NCBI GenBank assembly: GCA_023105745.1
Contig: JALGQZ010000004.1
Coordinates: 31,927,816 to 31,991,815 of the forward strand
Length of the DNA stretch: 64,000 nucleotides
Direction: 5' to 3'
Origin: Austropuccinia psidii
Lineage: Eukaryota > Basidiomycota > Pucciniomycetes > Pucciniales > Sphaerophragmiaceae
In this document: one piece after another, positions 46,679-58,321 of the stretch
Layout: the number at the start of each line of letters is the position of its first letter
Position numbering within the stretch: the first letter of the stretch is position 1
The notes under the pieces: model-generated
The model's database searches: none
What the model saw: only the letters and a program-made list of their open reading frames with translations
What the model was told of the DNA's origin: nothing
Made by a program: the position numbers and the translations under genes

Positions 46679-47579
46679 GTGGTAAGACAAGAAAACATTG
46701 AAACAGCCTCAACAGTAACCAGCATTATCCCTGCCAGTACTGTTAATTCTGATCATAATAGTACTGTTATTGTGACTCAAAATAATCAACCTGAACCAAT
46801 ATCTTCTGAATTAATTAACTTGGATATAAGTAATACACTTCAGAAAGCCAAAAATTTGGCCAATAGTAAGTTTTTGACGTAAAAATACTATTTTAAGCCT
46901 TTTTTAACCATAATTATGCCTTCAACCAGGTCAGGAGCCAGCTACAACCCCTCAAGCAGCTCCCAAAAAGGTAATAGACGTGATTATGGCAGAGGCCAAC
47001 CAGGTACAGAAGGAAAAGGGTCAGTTGATGATTTCCAAACAACTAAAATGGGTCATTCTGAAGCTGATAATACCATTTTACCTTCAAAAAGAGCTGACAC
47101 CGCCACAACAAGCCTCTGTGGACATATACAAAGCCAGCCACAGTGCATACAACAATGCACTCCAATTCAAGGAGTACCAGATCCTTGCAGACCTGTGGAA
47201 GAATTGCATGAATTCTTACCTGACAGTAAGAAAATTCTTGGGCCATCCCAACACTTGCAAATTGCTCAATGGATGGCATCCATTGATGGAGAAGAAAAAC
47301 ATGATGCTTTTGACACTAGAATGGAGGAAAAACAACCCTCCACCAGCCAAACCAGTGCCAAAAACAGCCCCAGTGGCCAGCAGCAGCAATTCCAACGTGA
47401 AAAAGCAGCCACAAACTCCAAACAAGGGCAAAGGGAAGGCACCAGCCCCAAAACCTTACAGCCAGGGCTACAGAATCCCAAAGATTCAGCAGGATACCAT
47501 GGAAAATGTATTTCAGATGGCCAGAACCATGATGGAATTACAGAAGAAGGAGGAAGCCAGATTAAGGTTCCAGAAATGA
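46679..47579 (+). CDS. Family A ORF1, two exons, intact (A1 copy)
   Basis: Protein of unknown role upstream of capsid. Exon 1 46679-46865 and exon 2 46930-47579 join to 279 codons including the stop (278 aa). The first codon here is GTG; ATG is at this place in X and A4. The N-terminal 60 residues are polar (RQENIETASTVTS). The middle aligns with the C1 copy in the same frame (LWKNCMNSYLTVRKFLG). Then come a PK/Ser-rich basic linker and a helical C-terminus (ENVFQMARTMMELQKKEE). No zinc or catalytic motif seen. It may be a matrix-like or RNA-binding part of Gag. The stop TGA (47577-47579) overlaps the ORF2 start ATG (47576-47578). Confidence 0.65.
46866..46929 (+). other. Intron in A1 ORF1
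   Basis: GTAAGT donor, CAACCAG acceptor, 64 bases, with TTTAACC as a possible branch site. Unspliced, exon 1 stops at TAA 46880-46882. Splicing gives an in-frame join to ORF1. Ends are conserved in four copies, including the decayed A4. Confidence 0.65.
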
Positions 47580-50500
47580 TTTCTGACATATTTGATTCCA
47601 TCCCAGAGTTGTATAATGCTATAAATGACGTGAAAAAACATCTTTCTGATAAAAATGCCACCATTTGTAACAACATTAAAACAAACAACCTGAGTCTGTG
47701 CCAAATTAATGAAACACTTATGTGTTTTGAAAAAGCTTTGAGAACAATTAAAAATTCCAATAATGATAATTCTTCTAACAATAAAATAAATGAACAATCT
47801 GCCATTATTAAAGAATTAACAGATAAATATTCTAAATTCAATATTGATGACATAATTGAAACAAGAATTAAACAAGCCATAAATATTATCAAGACAGATA
47901 ACAAGAAAGTCCTTGATGACATTTCAAATTCATTTACTGAAGTAAAGACATATACCATTGCCTTGAAAAAGTGTTTTGATGCTTCACAAGAAGAAGTATC
48001 AAAATTATCAATGAAATTGAATCAAGTCACTGCTGATAATACAAGACAGACAGAGTTATGGCAAGAACTTACACATAAAGAAGACATGTATAAAATTGAA
48101 GTAATAAATTTAATACAAAGCTTCCAACATGAATACAGAAATTCCCAAAGGTGTAGCAACAGTAAAATGAATGACATTGAACAATTACTGAACACCTTAC
48201 CAAGAATGTCTACACCTCTAAATCAAAATGAGGGCACAAGAATTTCAAATCCACAAGTATTGGATCCTGATAATTCACAATTAAAAAATGAATTATCCAC
48301 TTCTTTTCATAACTTGGAACCATCAATGGGCCAAGCACTCTTGAAAGAAGTTCCAAAACTTAAAGAATGGCCTCACTTCAGTGGTGAAGGAGAGTATGAC
48401 CATATGGAATTCATTAGAGGTATTGACATGATCAAAGAGGATTTTGAATTACCAGACAGATTGGTAACAGCCAGGTTTAACACCTTGTTTACCAGATCAG
48501 CTCACAGATGGTACATCAAAATAAGACAAGCACATGGACACCAGAGTTGGACTTGGTGGAAAACCCAAATCATCAACAAATGGGCAAATGATGCTTGGAG
48601 GTTTAAAGTTGAAACAGCCTTTGAATCTGCCAAATTTAATGCTGATAAAGACAAAGCTTTACCATGGTTTTGCCAACAAAAGGACAGATTAACAGCATTA
48701 TATCCTGACATGTCAGAATTTATGATCCATAGAAAAATTCTGAGACAATGTGGAGGTGACTTAGAGCATGCTGTCAAAAGCAGGACTACTGAACAATCTT
48801 CAGCAGAGGATATTATCAATATACTAGAAGAAGTAACCACCAGAACCAAAATTGGTTCTAGTAGGGTGAATCTCAAAACAAGGTTTAATACACCTTGGAA
48901 AGATTCTGTGGACAAAAACCCCAAAGAAAATTCTAGTAATATTAAATATAAATCTGCAGATACAGTCAGAAAATGCCATATTTGCCAAAGCACCACCCAT
49001 TTAGCCAATACATGTCCAAAAAGGGGGAAAATCAATGAAATTGACATTGAAAAAGAACCAGATGTTGAAAAAGAAGACATAATTGAAGACAATTCAGATG
49101 ATAAGTCATCCATATTCTCTGAATCTTCAAAAGATATAGAAAATATCAATGCCACTTTTGACATCATGGAATCTTAGTCCCACTTACCACAATTGAGCAA
49201 TGGTCAAGTTGATTTATCAAAAGTTCAAGATGCACAACTTATGAAGACAAAACCAAACAGAGGAAAAGGTTATACAGCTGGTAACTCCTGTATAACAGAA
49301 GTGGTGATTGACAACAAACCCACCAAACTTTTGCTTGACCCAGGAGCCTTCTGCTCTTGTGTTGGAAAATCTTTTCTTAAGACTTGTGTACCAAATTTTG
49401 AAGACCAATTGTTACCAATTGATGGTATAAAATTCAACAGTGCAAGTAACCCAATGAAAGCATTAGGAATCTTTGAGACCAATGTCATATTCCCACACAT
49501 AAATGGGAATTTAAGGATCACAGTTGAATTTGTTGTTATGGAAAATTGCTCTAGTACCCATTTTATATTGGGAAATGACTATTTAATCATGTATGGGATA
49601 GATTTACATAATAACAAAGACAGATACTTTACAATTGGAGACAATAAGCGCCAGAAATTTGCCTTTTTACCCTTTAAAAGACAAATTACAGTAAACAAAG
49701 TATCACCAGTCAACTTAGAGTTAGAGAAATTCAAGTCTGAACAGTTAAATGAGGCTGAAATAAGCCTTCATCTGACTGATAAGCAAGAAAATGAACTTTC
49801 TTCCCTTTTGTATGACCACAGAGGAGCATTTGCTACAGACAAAGAACCCCTGGGAGCAATTATTGGTCATGAAGTTGACATCATTCTTAACATTGAGAGA
49901 CCTTATCCACCACTCTTAAGAAGACCTGCTTATCCAGCAAGTCCAAAATCAAGAGAAGCTCTAGAAATTCATATCAAAGAACTTCTAGACCTTGGTGTAA
50001 TAAGAAAAGTAGGCCACAATGAGGAAGTAGGAATAACTACACCAGTCATAGTGGCGTGGCATAATGGAAAATCCAGAATGGTTGGGGACTTTAGAGCTCT
50101 GAACACTTATACTGTTCCAGACAGATACCCAATACCAAAAATCCAAATTGCCCTTACTCAAATATCTCAAGCAGTGTATATAACCACTATGGATGCCCTT
50201 AAAGGATTCCATCAAAATGTAGTAACACCAAGAGCAAGAAAATACTTGAGAATCATTGTTCATTGTGGAGTGTATGAATACTTAAGGATGCCCTTTGGTA
50301 TCAAAAATGCACCTTCACACTTCCAAAGAATGATGAATGAAATCTTCCCTGAAGAACTCTCAGAGGGATGGTTAATCATTTACATTGATGACATTATTAT
50401 CTGTTCAAAGACTTGGGAGGAGCACATGTACAGATTATCAAGAGTTTTGACAAAAATCCAATCAGTAAACATGAAAATCTCTTTGAAGAAATGTCATTTT

Positions 50501-52839
50501 GGATTTAAAGAACTTAAGGCACTAGGACATGTTGTATCTGGTTTGTCCCTTGGAATTGATAAAAACAAAGTTGCAGCAGTATTGTTAAAACCCATGCCTC
50601 AGAATAAAAAGGAAATTCAGTCATTCTTAGGTTTTGCAGGATATTACAGGCAACACATTGAAGACTTTGCATCCATAGCAAGACCACTTTATAAGTTGTG
50701 TGACAAAGACACAGTATTTGAGATGACTGTTGACAGAGTCAAAGCTTTTGAGTCTCTAAGAGAAGCATTGACCACTGCTCCACTCTTACTGATGCCAGAC
50801 TTTAAATTGCCTTTCAAACTGTATATTGATGCATCAGGGGATGGACTAGGTGCTGCACTTCACCAAGTTCAGATCATAAATGACAAACCTGTAGAAGGAC
50901 CAATATGTTTCATATCCAGGCAAATCAAACCAACTGAAGCCAGATATGGAGCAAGTCAAATGGAATGTCTATGCCTTGTCTGGGCCTTAGAGAAATTGAA
51001 CTATTTCTTAGAGGGATGTGTTTTTGAAGTAATAACAGATTGTACAGCTGTGAAATCACTTTTGAACATGAAAACACCTAACAGACACATGCTCAGATGG
51101 CAAATAGCCATACAAGAATACAGAGGCAATATGACTATTGTTCATAAGGATGGGAATATTCATAAGAATGCAGATGGACTAAGCAGATGGCCATTACCAA
51201 ATAACATTGATAATCCTGCTTATGTTCCAGAAGAAGCTTCACCACAAATTCCAATAGAAGGAATAAGTGTTACAGACTTGAACACCACCTTCTTTGAAGA
51301 AGTCAGAAATAGTTACACTCAAGATAAGAATTGTAGCATCTTATGCCAATTACTTAACAAAGACTGTAAAGACAACTCTCTAATACATGCCTTGGATGAA
51401 GTATGGAGAAACCTTATAATGAAGGGAGATTTCACCTATTGGATGGTATAATTTACCACAGAACCAAGCACACATGTGTCATGACAGTTGTAGACAGGTC
51501 ATTAATCAATCTTGTACTAAAAGAATGCCATGATAGTCCCTTTTCAGGACATCTTTCTGAGGACAGAACAAGAGAGAAAGTAAAGACCTGCATATGGTGG
51601 CCAATGTGGCAAAAAGATGTTGCAGAATATTGCAAAACCTGTGACAGATGCCAAAAGGCAAATAAATCCACTGGCAAAAGACTTGGAAATATGATGAAAA
51701 TCCAAGAACCAAACAGACCTTGGGAAATTGTCCATATGGATTGGGTAACTGGACTACCACCAGGAGGTGACAGGAGCTATAATGCTTGCCTAGTAATTGT
51801 GGACAGATTCAGTAAAACTCCAATCTTTTTACCATGTCACAAAGATGATACAGCCATGGATACAGCTCTTCTGATATGGAATAGAGTAGTGTCATGGACT
51901 GGGATATTTACAAATATCATCAGTGATAGAGATCCCAAATTCACTTCAGCTCTATGGACAAATCTTCACCAATTATTTGGCACAAAACTGTCTTTCTCTA
52001 CAGCCTACCACCCACAAACTGATGGTCTGGCTGAAAGGATGATCCAAACCTTAGAGGACATGGTGAGAAGATTTTGTGCATATGGCCTTGAATTCAAAGA
52101 TTGTGATGGATTTACCCATGATTGGTGTACTCTGTTACCAGCACTGGAATTAGCATATAAAACATCAATCCATTCCAGTACCAATCAGACTCCTGCTATT
52201 TTAGAAAAAGGATGGAACCCCAAGTGACCCCAAGATTCCTTGAGGAAAGACTTAATTGAAATACATCCCACAGCTGCTAGCTTCAAAGGAATGCTAGACA
52301 AAGCTAGAAAGCATGCAGTGAGATGCATGGAGGACTCTTTTGCATATGCTAAAGACAAATGGGATAAATCTCATGCAACTCCAGATTTCAAATTGGGGGA
52401 CCTAGTTCTTGTATCCACCACTAACTTCAATAACATCAAAGGATGTAAAACGTTAAAAGACTCCTTTGCAGGACCTTTTGTGATTAAGGCCCTCCATGGA
52501 GAAAATGCTGTTGAAGTAGAGTTATCTGAAGAACTTAGCAATAAGCACCCTACATTTCCAGTAAGCTTGATAAAGCCATACAAATCTAGTGATGCTGAGA
52601 AATTTCCCTTGAGGAATAAGATTCCCCAAGTTATACCTCCTATTGAGACATCTGGTACTAAGAAAATAACCAAAGTTCTTAAAGATAGGAAATTAAGAAC
52701 CAAGAAAGTAAGGGAATACCTTGTTAGGTACAGTGACCCAACTTGTGAAGATAAATGGTTAGAAGAGAAAGATATACCAGAAGCCACCAAACTCCTGAGG
52801 AGATTCAGACACACTAGAAACACCAATATTACAAAGTAA
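47576..52839 (+). pseudogene. Family A ORF2: Gag(CA-NC)-PR-RT-RH-INT-chromodomain, three lesions
   Basis: Polyprotein for particle, cDNA and integration. From ATG 47576 it would span 1754 codons plus stop. Domains: Lys/Asn-rich coiled coil (about 1-200), capsid (WPHFSGEGEYDHMEFI, about 265-400), zinc knuckle CHICQSTTHLANTC (about 467), protease with LLLDPGAF (D588), RT YIDD (about 936), RNase H, and integrase with HHCC and the DD35E triad D1389, D1451, E1487. A chromodomain-like end (REYLVRYSDP, KWLEEKDIPEA) follows. Lesions: TAG 49175-49177 for Tyr, a 1-base loss near 51410, and TGA 52225-52227 for Leu. The frame also stays open upstream to ATG 46916, through the ORF1 overlap. Confidence 0.9.
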
Positions 52840-52844
52840 TATTC

Positions 52845-52862
52845 TTTTTTAGGGGGAGGGAA
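52845..52862 (+). other. Polypurine tract of A1
   Basis: T-run and AGGGGGAGGGAA immediately before the 3' LTR. Confidence 0.8.
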
Positions 52863-54701
52863 TGTGAGCCTTAGAGGTAATTTCATATACCCAAAAGACC
52901 ACAAATATAAAAAATAACATATTAATATAAATAAAATAAATTTATTTATATTATTAAAATAAAAATAAAAAATATAAATATAAAATTATATTAAAAATAA
53001 AAAATTAATTATAATTTAAAAATAAAATTACTTTAAATTTTGTAAATATAAAATTACATTTATACTTGAAAAATTTAAGTAAAAATGAAATTTTAACAAA
53101 ATTGTGAAAAAATAAATAAATTTGGAAAAAAGTTAAATAAAATTTATTATAACTTTTTATCCAATAAATAAACATATAAATTTTATTTCACCATTGGATT
53201 CCTCATAAAAAATCAGGTGGGGTCACCTCTGAGTGAAATTTTTGTAACTCAACTCTAAATAAGCTTAAATTAAGTTTTTAGTATTTTCAATACAAAAGTT
53301 GAAAATCCTCAAAACCTTAATTTAATTCACACCACATGTGGTGTTAACCATCAATTTTTGTGTTAAAATTGAGGTGTTGTGTTTAGTTTAGAAGTTATGA
53401 GGAATTAAAGTATTTTCAATTGAATTCAATTGAAATGTCAAAATGTGCGCGTGTATTACATAAGTGAACTTTGATTTACATATGAGGTGTCAATTATTAC
53501 TGTATTGTACTGTACAATTGAATTGAATTACATGTGTAAATTATAAGTATAATACATGATGAGGAATTAAAGGAAAAATAAATTGGAAAGATTAAATTTG
53601 GGGGGGAAAAGGAACTCCAGCTCTAAGGGGGAGCTAGACCCCCAAAATCCTTGCTGACAGGCGTGGGATGTCAAAATTCACGCAAAAGTTCATCACTTTT
53701 GGCCTGGAATTGAGTTACAGGGTCTGTGGACTCAATTGATGATGAGGTTTTGATACCAACTGGGGTAGTTTTAGCTGTTGCCAAGAGGGTAAAACTACCC
53801 TTAAGATAAAACAATCATAATAAAAACAGTTTTAACTGGTTTCTACGCCTCTGACACACATTCTGACGTGTTTTGAAGGCTCTAGGCCTGGTATTGCTAT
53901 AGTAATGGCTGATTTAAGGGTCTAAAATGGCTAAAAATGGCTAAAAATGGCCTAAACCAGCCTTTTTTGGTCTAAACCAGGGTTCAATGATGCCATAATT
54001 GGCTTTTCTGTTGTCAGACTGTTTTTCACGACTGACAAGAGTAAAATTTACTTTTGGAGCAAGAGAATTGGTGGCTATAAAAGAATGTCTTCTTTGCCCC
54101 ACTTTTCTCTTCATGTTAGAATCTTTTCCTTTTATTAATTAGTTTAAACCTATTAAACCAATCAATCAAAGATTCCAACCACCACTTTTAAATCATTTTA
54201 ATCATTTTAACCACGTGAAAAAATCATTATAATCATTGTTTGTAACTCTTATAATCATTTTTACCCCTGAACCACCCCAAAAGTGAATTAAAGCATCTTT
54301 CATCACTGTAAACTTTGTCACTTTGTTTCCAAATTCACTCTGGTCACTTTTGGGCGTGTTTTCTCTTTAATACTCTTTTTAAAGACTTTGTTCTTTAATT
54401 AATTGCTTGCAGTTCTTTGCTCAATTAATTCCAATTGAAATTGCTCTTGAAGAAATTTCTTTTGTAGCCTTAAAATATCTCTTGTAGAGTATTTTTTTGG
54501 ATAAATTTTTATTGTTGGTAAAACAATAAATTTTTATAATATTATTGTTTTATACTAATAAAGTTATAAACAATAAAATTGGCGTGTTTTCTCTTAAAAA
54601 TAATATTTCATACTATTTTTAACTGAATTTTACCTTATACAAATTTTGAGGACAGGAAAAGTACTTGATTTTTAATCAAAGTTTCATATCCACACCTTAC
54701 A
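52863..54701 (+). repeat. 3' LTR of A1
   Basis: 1839 bases, co-linear with 44604-46442 without indels. Followed by TATTC (54702-54706). Confidence 0.95.
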
Positions 54702-57700
54702 TATTCAGAGCTCTAAAATCCCCAACCCTTCTAGATTGTCCATTATACCATGCCACTATGACTGGTGTAGTTATTTCTACTTCCTCATTATGGCCAACCT
54801 TTCTTATTACACCAAGGTCTAGAAGTTCTTTAAGATGAATTTTCAGAGATTCTCTTGATTTAGGACATTCTGGTTATGTAGGTCTTCTTAAGAGTGGTGG
54901 ATAAGGTCTCTCAATATTAGGGATGATGACAACTCCATGACCAACAATTGCCTCAAAGGTTCTTTGTATGATGCAAATGCTTCTCTGTGGTCATAGAAAA
55001 GGGCAGAAAGTTCATTTTCCTTTTTATAATTCAGATGAAGGCTTATTTCAGCTTCATTTAACTGTTCAGATTTGAATTCCTCCAGCTCTAAGCTGACTGG
55101 TGTTAATTTCCTTACTGTAATTTGTCTTTTAAATGGTAAAAAGGAAATTTTCTGATGCTTATTGTCTCCAATAGTAAAGTATCTGTCCTTGTTGTTATGT
55201 GAGTCTATGCCATACATGATAAAATAGTCATTTACAAATATAAAATGGATACTAGAGCAATTTTTCATAACAACAAATTCAACAGTGATTCTTAAATTTC
55301 CATTAATATGTGGAACTATGACAGTGGTCTCAAATATTCCCAATGCTTTCATTGGATTACTTGCACTATTAAAGTTTATGCCATCAACTGGTAACAATTT
55401 GTCTTCAAAATTTGGTGCACAAGTTTTAAGAATAGACTTGCCAACACAAGAGGAGAAGGCCCCTGGGTCAATTAAAAGCTTAGTCGGTCTGTTGTAAATT
55501 ACCACTTCTGTTATACAGGAGTTACCAGCTGTAGAAACGTTTCCCCTATTTGGTTTGGTCTTCATAAGTTGTGCATCTTGAATTTTTAACAAACCAAGTT
55601 GACCATTGCTTAATTATGGCAAGTGGGAATAATATTCCATGATGTCAAAGGTGAAATTGATACCTTCTATTTCTTTTGAATATTCAGAAAATATTGATGA
55701 CCTATCATCTGAATTTTCTTCAATTATATTATCATCTTTTCAAAATCAGGTTTCTTGTCAATATCAACTTCATTGATTTTTCCTCTTTTTGGACATGTAT
55801 TGGCTAAGTGGGTGGTGCTTTGGCAAATATGGAGCTTTGTGATTATATCTGCAGATTTATAATTTATATTATTAGACTTTTATTTGGGATTTCTGTCCAC
55901 AGAATATGTCAAAGGTGTAGTAAAAATTGTTTTGAGATTCATCCTACTAGAACCAATTCTGGTTCTGGTAATTACTTCTTCTAATATATTAATAATATCT
56001 TCTGCTGAATATTGTTCAGTAGCTCTGCTTCTGACAGCATGCTTTAAGTCACCTCCAAATTGTCTCAGGATTTCTCTGTGGATAATAAATTCTGACATGT
56101 CAGGATGGTAAAGCTTTGTATTTATCAGCATTAAATTTGGGATATTCAAAGGCTGTTTCTACTTTAAACCTCCAAGCATCATTGGCGCATTTGTTGATAA
56201 TTCGGATTTTCCACCAAGTCAAACTTTGGTGTCCATGTGCTTGTCTTAATTTGATATACCATCTGTGGGCTGATCCGGTAAACAAGGTGTTAAATCTTGC
56301 TTTTACAAATCTGTCTGTTAATTCAAAATCTTCTTTAATTATTTCAATACCTCTTACAAATTATATATGGTCATATTCTCCTCCACCACTGAAGTGAGGC
56401 CATTCTTTAATTTTTGGTACTTCTTTCAGGAGTGCTTGGCCTATTGATGGTTCCAAGTTATGAAAAGAAGTGGAAAATTCATTTTTTAACTGTGAGCTTT
56501 CCACCTCCAATACTTGTGGACTTAGAATTCTTGTGCCCTCATTCTGATGCAAAGGTGTAGACATTCTTGGTAAGGTGTTCAGTATCTGTTCGATATCATT
56601 CATTTGACTCTTTCTACACCTTTGGGAATTCATGAATTCATGTTGGAAGGCTTGTATTAAATCTATTAATTCAATTTTATACATGTCTTATTTATTTGTC
56701 AGTTCTTTCCATAACTCTGTTTGTCTTGTATTATAAGAAGTGACTTGATTCAGTTTCATGGTTGGTTTTGATACTTCTTGTGAAGCATCAGAACACTTTT
56801 TCAAGGAAATTGTGTATGTCTTTACTTCAGTAAATGAATTTGAAATTTCATCAAGGATTTTCTTGTTATCTTTCTTGATAGCATTTATGGCTTGTTTAAT
56901 TCTTTTTTTGATTATGTCATCAATATTTAATTTAGAATATTTGCCTGTTAATTCTTTGAGAATGGCAGATTGTTCATTTCTCTGATTGCCAAAAGAGTTG
57001 TCATTACTAGGAGTTTTAATTGTTCTTAGACTTTCTCAAAACACATAAGTATTTCATTTATTTGGCTCAGACTTAGGTTTTTTGTTTTACAATTGTTACA
57101 AATGGATGAATTTTTATCAGAAACATGACTTTTTACGTCATTTATAGATTCATACAACTCAGGCATAGCATCAAAAATGTCAGAAATCACTTCTGCAATT
57201 TTAATCCGGCTTCCTCCTTTTTCTGTAATTCCATCTTTGTTCTGGCCATCTGGAATACATTTTACATGGCATCCTGCTGAATATTTGGGATTCTGTAACC
57301 CTGGCTGTAAGGCTTTGTGGCAGGTCTCTTGCCTTTGCCCTTGTTCTGAGCTTTTGGCTGCTTTTTCACGTTGGAAGTGCTGCTGCTGGCTACTGGGGCT
57401 GTTTTTGGCACTTGCTTGGGTGATGGAGGGTTTTTTTCTTCATTCTGCTGTTAAAAGCATAATGTTCTTCTTTTCCATCAATGGATGCAATCCATTGAGT
57501 AACTTGCAAGTGTTGGGATAGACCAGGAATTTTCTCACAGTGAGGTAAGAGCTCATGCAGTTTCTCCACAGATATGCAAGGATCTGGTACTCTTTCTGCT
57601 GCAATGCATTGTTGTAGGCCTTCTGGCTAGCTTTGTCTATGTCCATTGGGGCTTCTTGTGCCTGTGTCATCTCTGTTTGAAGGTAAAACAGTATTATGAG

Positions 57701-58086
57701 CTTCAGAATGGAATAATTTATTAATTTGTAAGTCATAAACTGACCCTTGTCCTTCTGTAACTGATTGGCTTCTGTCACAATCGTGTCTATGACCTTTTTG
57801 AGAGCTGCTTGATGGGTTATAGCTGGCACCTGATCTGCATGAAGGCATATTTTATGATTAAAAAAGCTTCAAATAGTAATTGTATGTCAAAAAACTTACT
57901 ATTGGCTAAATTATTTGCTTTCCGAAGGGTATTACTTATATCCAAGCTAATTAATTCAGAGGAAATTGGTTCTGGTTGATTATGCTGAGCTATAATGATT
58001 GTACTATTATGGTCAGAATTAACAGTACTTGCAGGAATAATGCTGGTTACTGTTGAGGCTGTTTCACAATTTTCTTGTCTTACCAT
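54702..58086 (-). pseudogene. A4 ORF1 and ORF2 5' part (gag - protease - RT start), broken
   Basis: Minus strand. ORF1 ATG at 58086-58084 (MVRQENCETA), exon 1 to donor GTAAGT at 57899, intron to 57835, exon 2 57834 to about 57171. The frame 57829-57440 matches ORF1 (ILAYLWRNCMSSYLTVRKFL). The ORF1 stop is kept but the overlapping ATG is GTG. Then coiled coil, capsid (56684-56361: EWPHFSGGGEYDH), remains of the zinc knuckle near 55830-55790 with its first Cys pair damaged, and protease 55592-54888 with LLIDPGAF. RT start reaches 54702. Many frameshifts. Confidence 0.8.
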
Positions 58087-58303
58087 GTTGTAAGACACTA
58101 AAATTAATGAGGAGCCAATTGATTAAGTAAAAAAAGATTTTTTTATAAAGAGAAATGAAAAATAAAGCCTCACTTATAATTTGAAAAAAAAATATTTTTT
58201 ATGGATTTTTGAAATTATAAGTATTTTTTATATGTTTTTTAAATTTTTCAATATAAGAAAAAAGATTTAAAAATAGTAAATAATTATGTTACAGGTAAAA
58301 TAT

Positions 58304-58321
58304 CACAGCTGGGCAGCCAAA
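58304..58321 (-). other. Primer-binding-site-like motif of A4
   Basis: Minus-strand TTTGGCTGCCCAGCTGTG next to the LTR end; degenerate version of the A1 motif. Confidence 0.55.

Larger units (their letters stand above)
44604..54701 (+). mobile_element. Complete young family A chromovirus A1 (10,098 bp)
   Basis: Two 1839-base LTRs, perfect 5-base target duplication, primer-binding motif, ORF1, ORF2 and polypurine tract. The LTRs differ at 5 positions by eye (about 0.3 percent), with no indel. Coding lesions in ORF2 mean it cannot now supply its own Pol. It is the reference for interpreting the other family A pieces. Confidence 0.95.

Noticed and set aside
47540..47580. Programmed -1 frameshift from ORF1 to ORF2
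   Set aside because: The frame relation is -1, but no slippery heptamer is seen near the ORF1 stop. The ATGA overlap is the simpler explanation. Not fully excluded.
47266..49167. Long minus-strand open frames (230 and 221 codons) across gag of A1, with counterparts in A2a and X
   Set aside because: They lie antisense to well-supported ORF1/ORF2, are hydrophobic and Ser/Leu-rich as expected for the complement of Lys/Glu-rich coding sequence, and show no motif. Repeated presence only reflects element copies.
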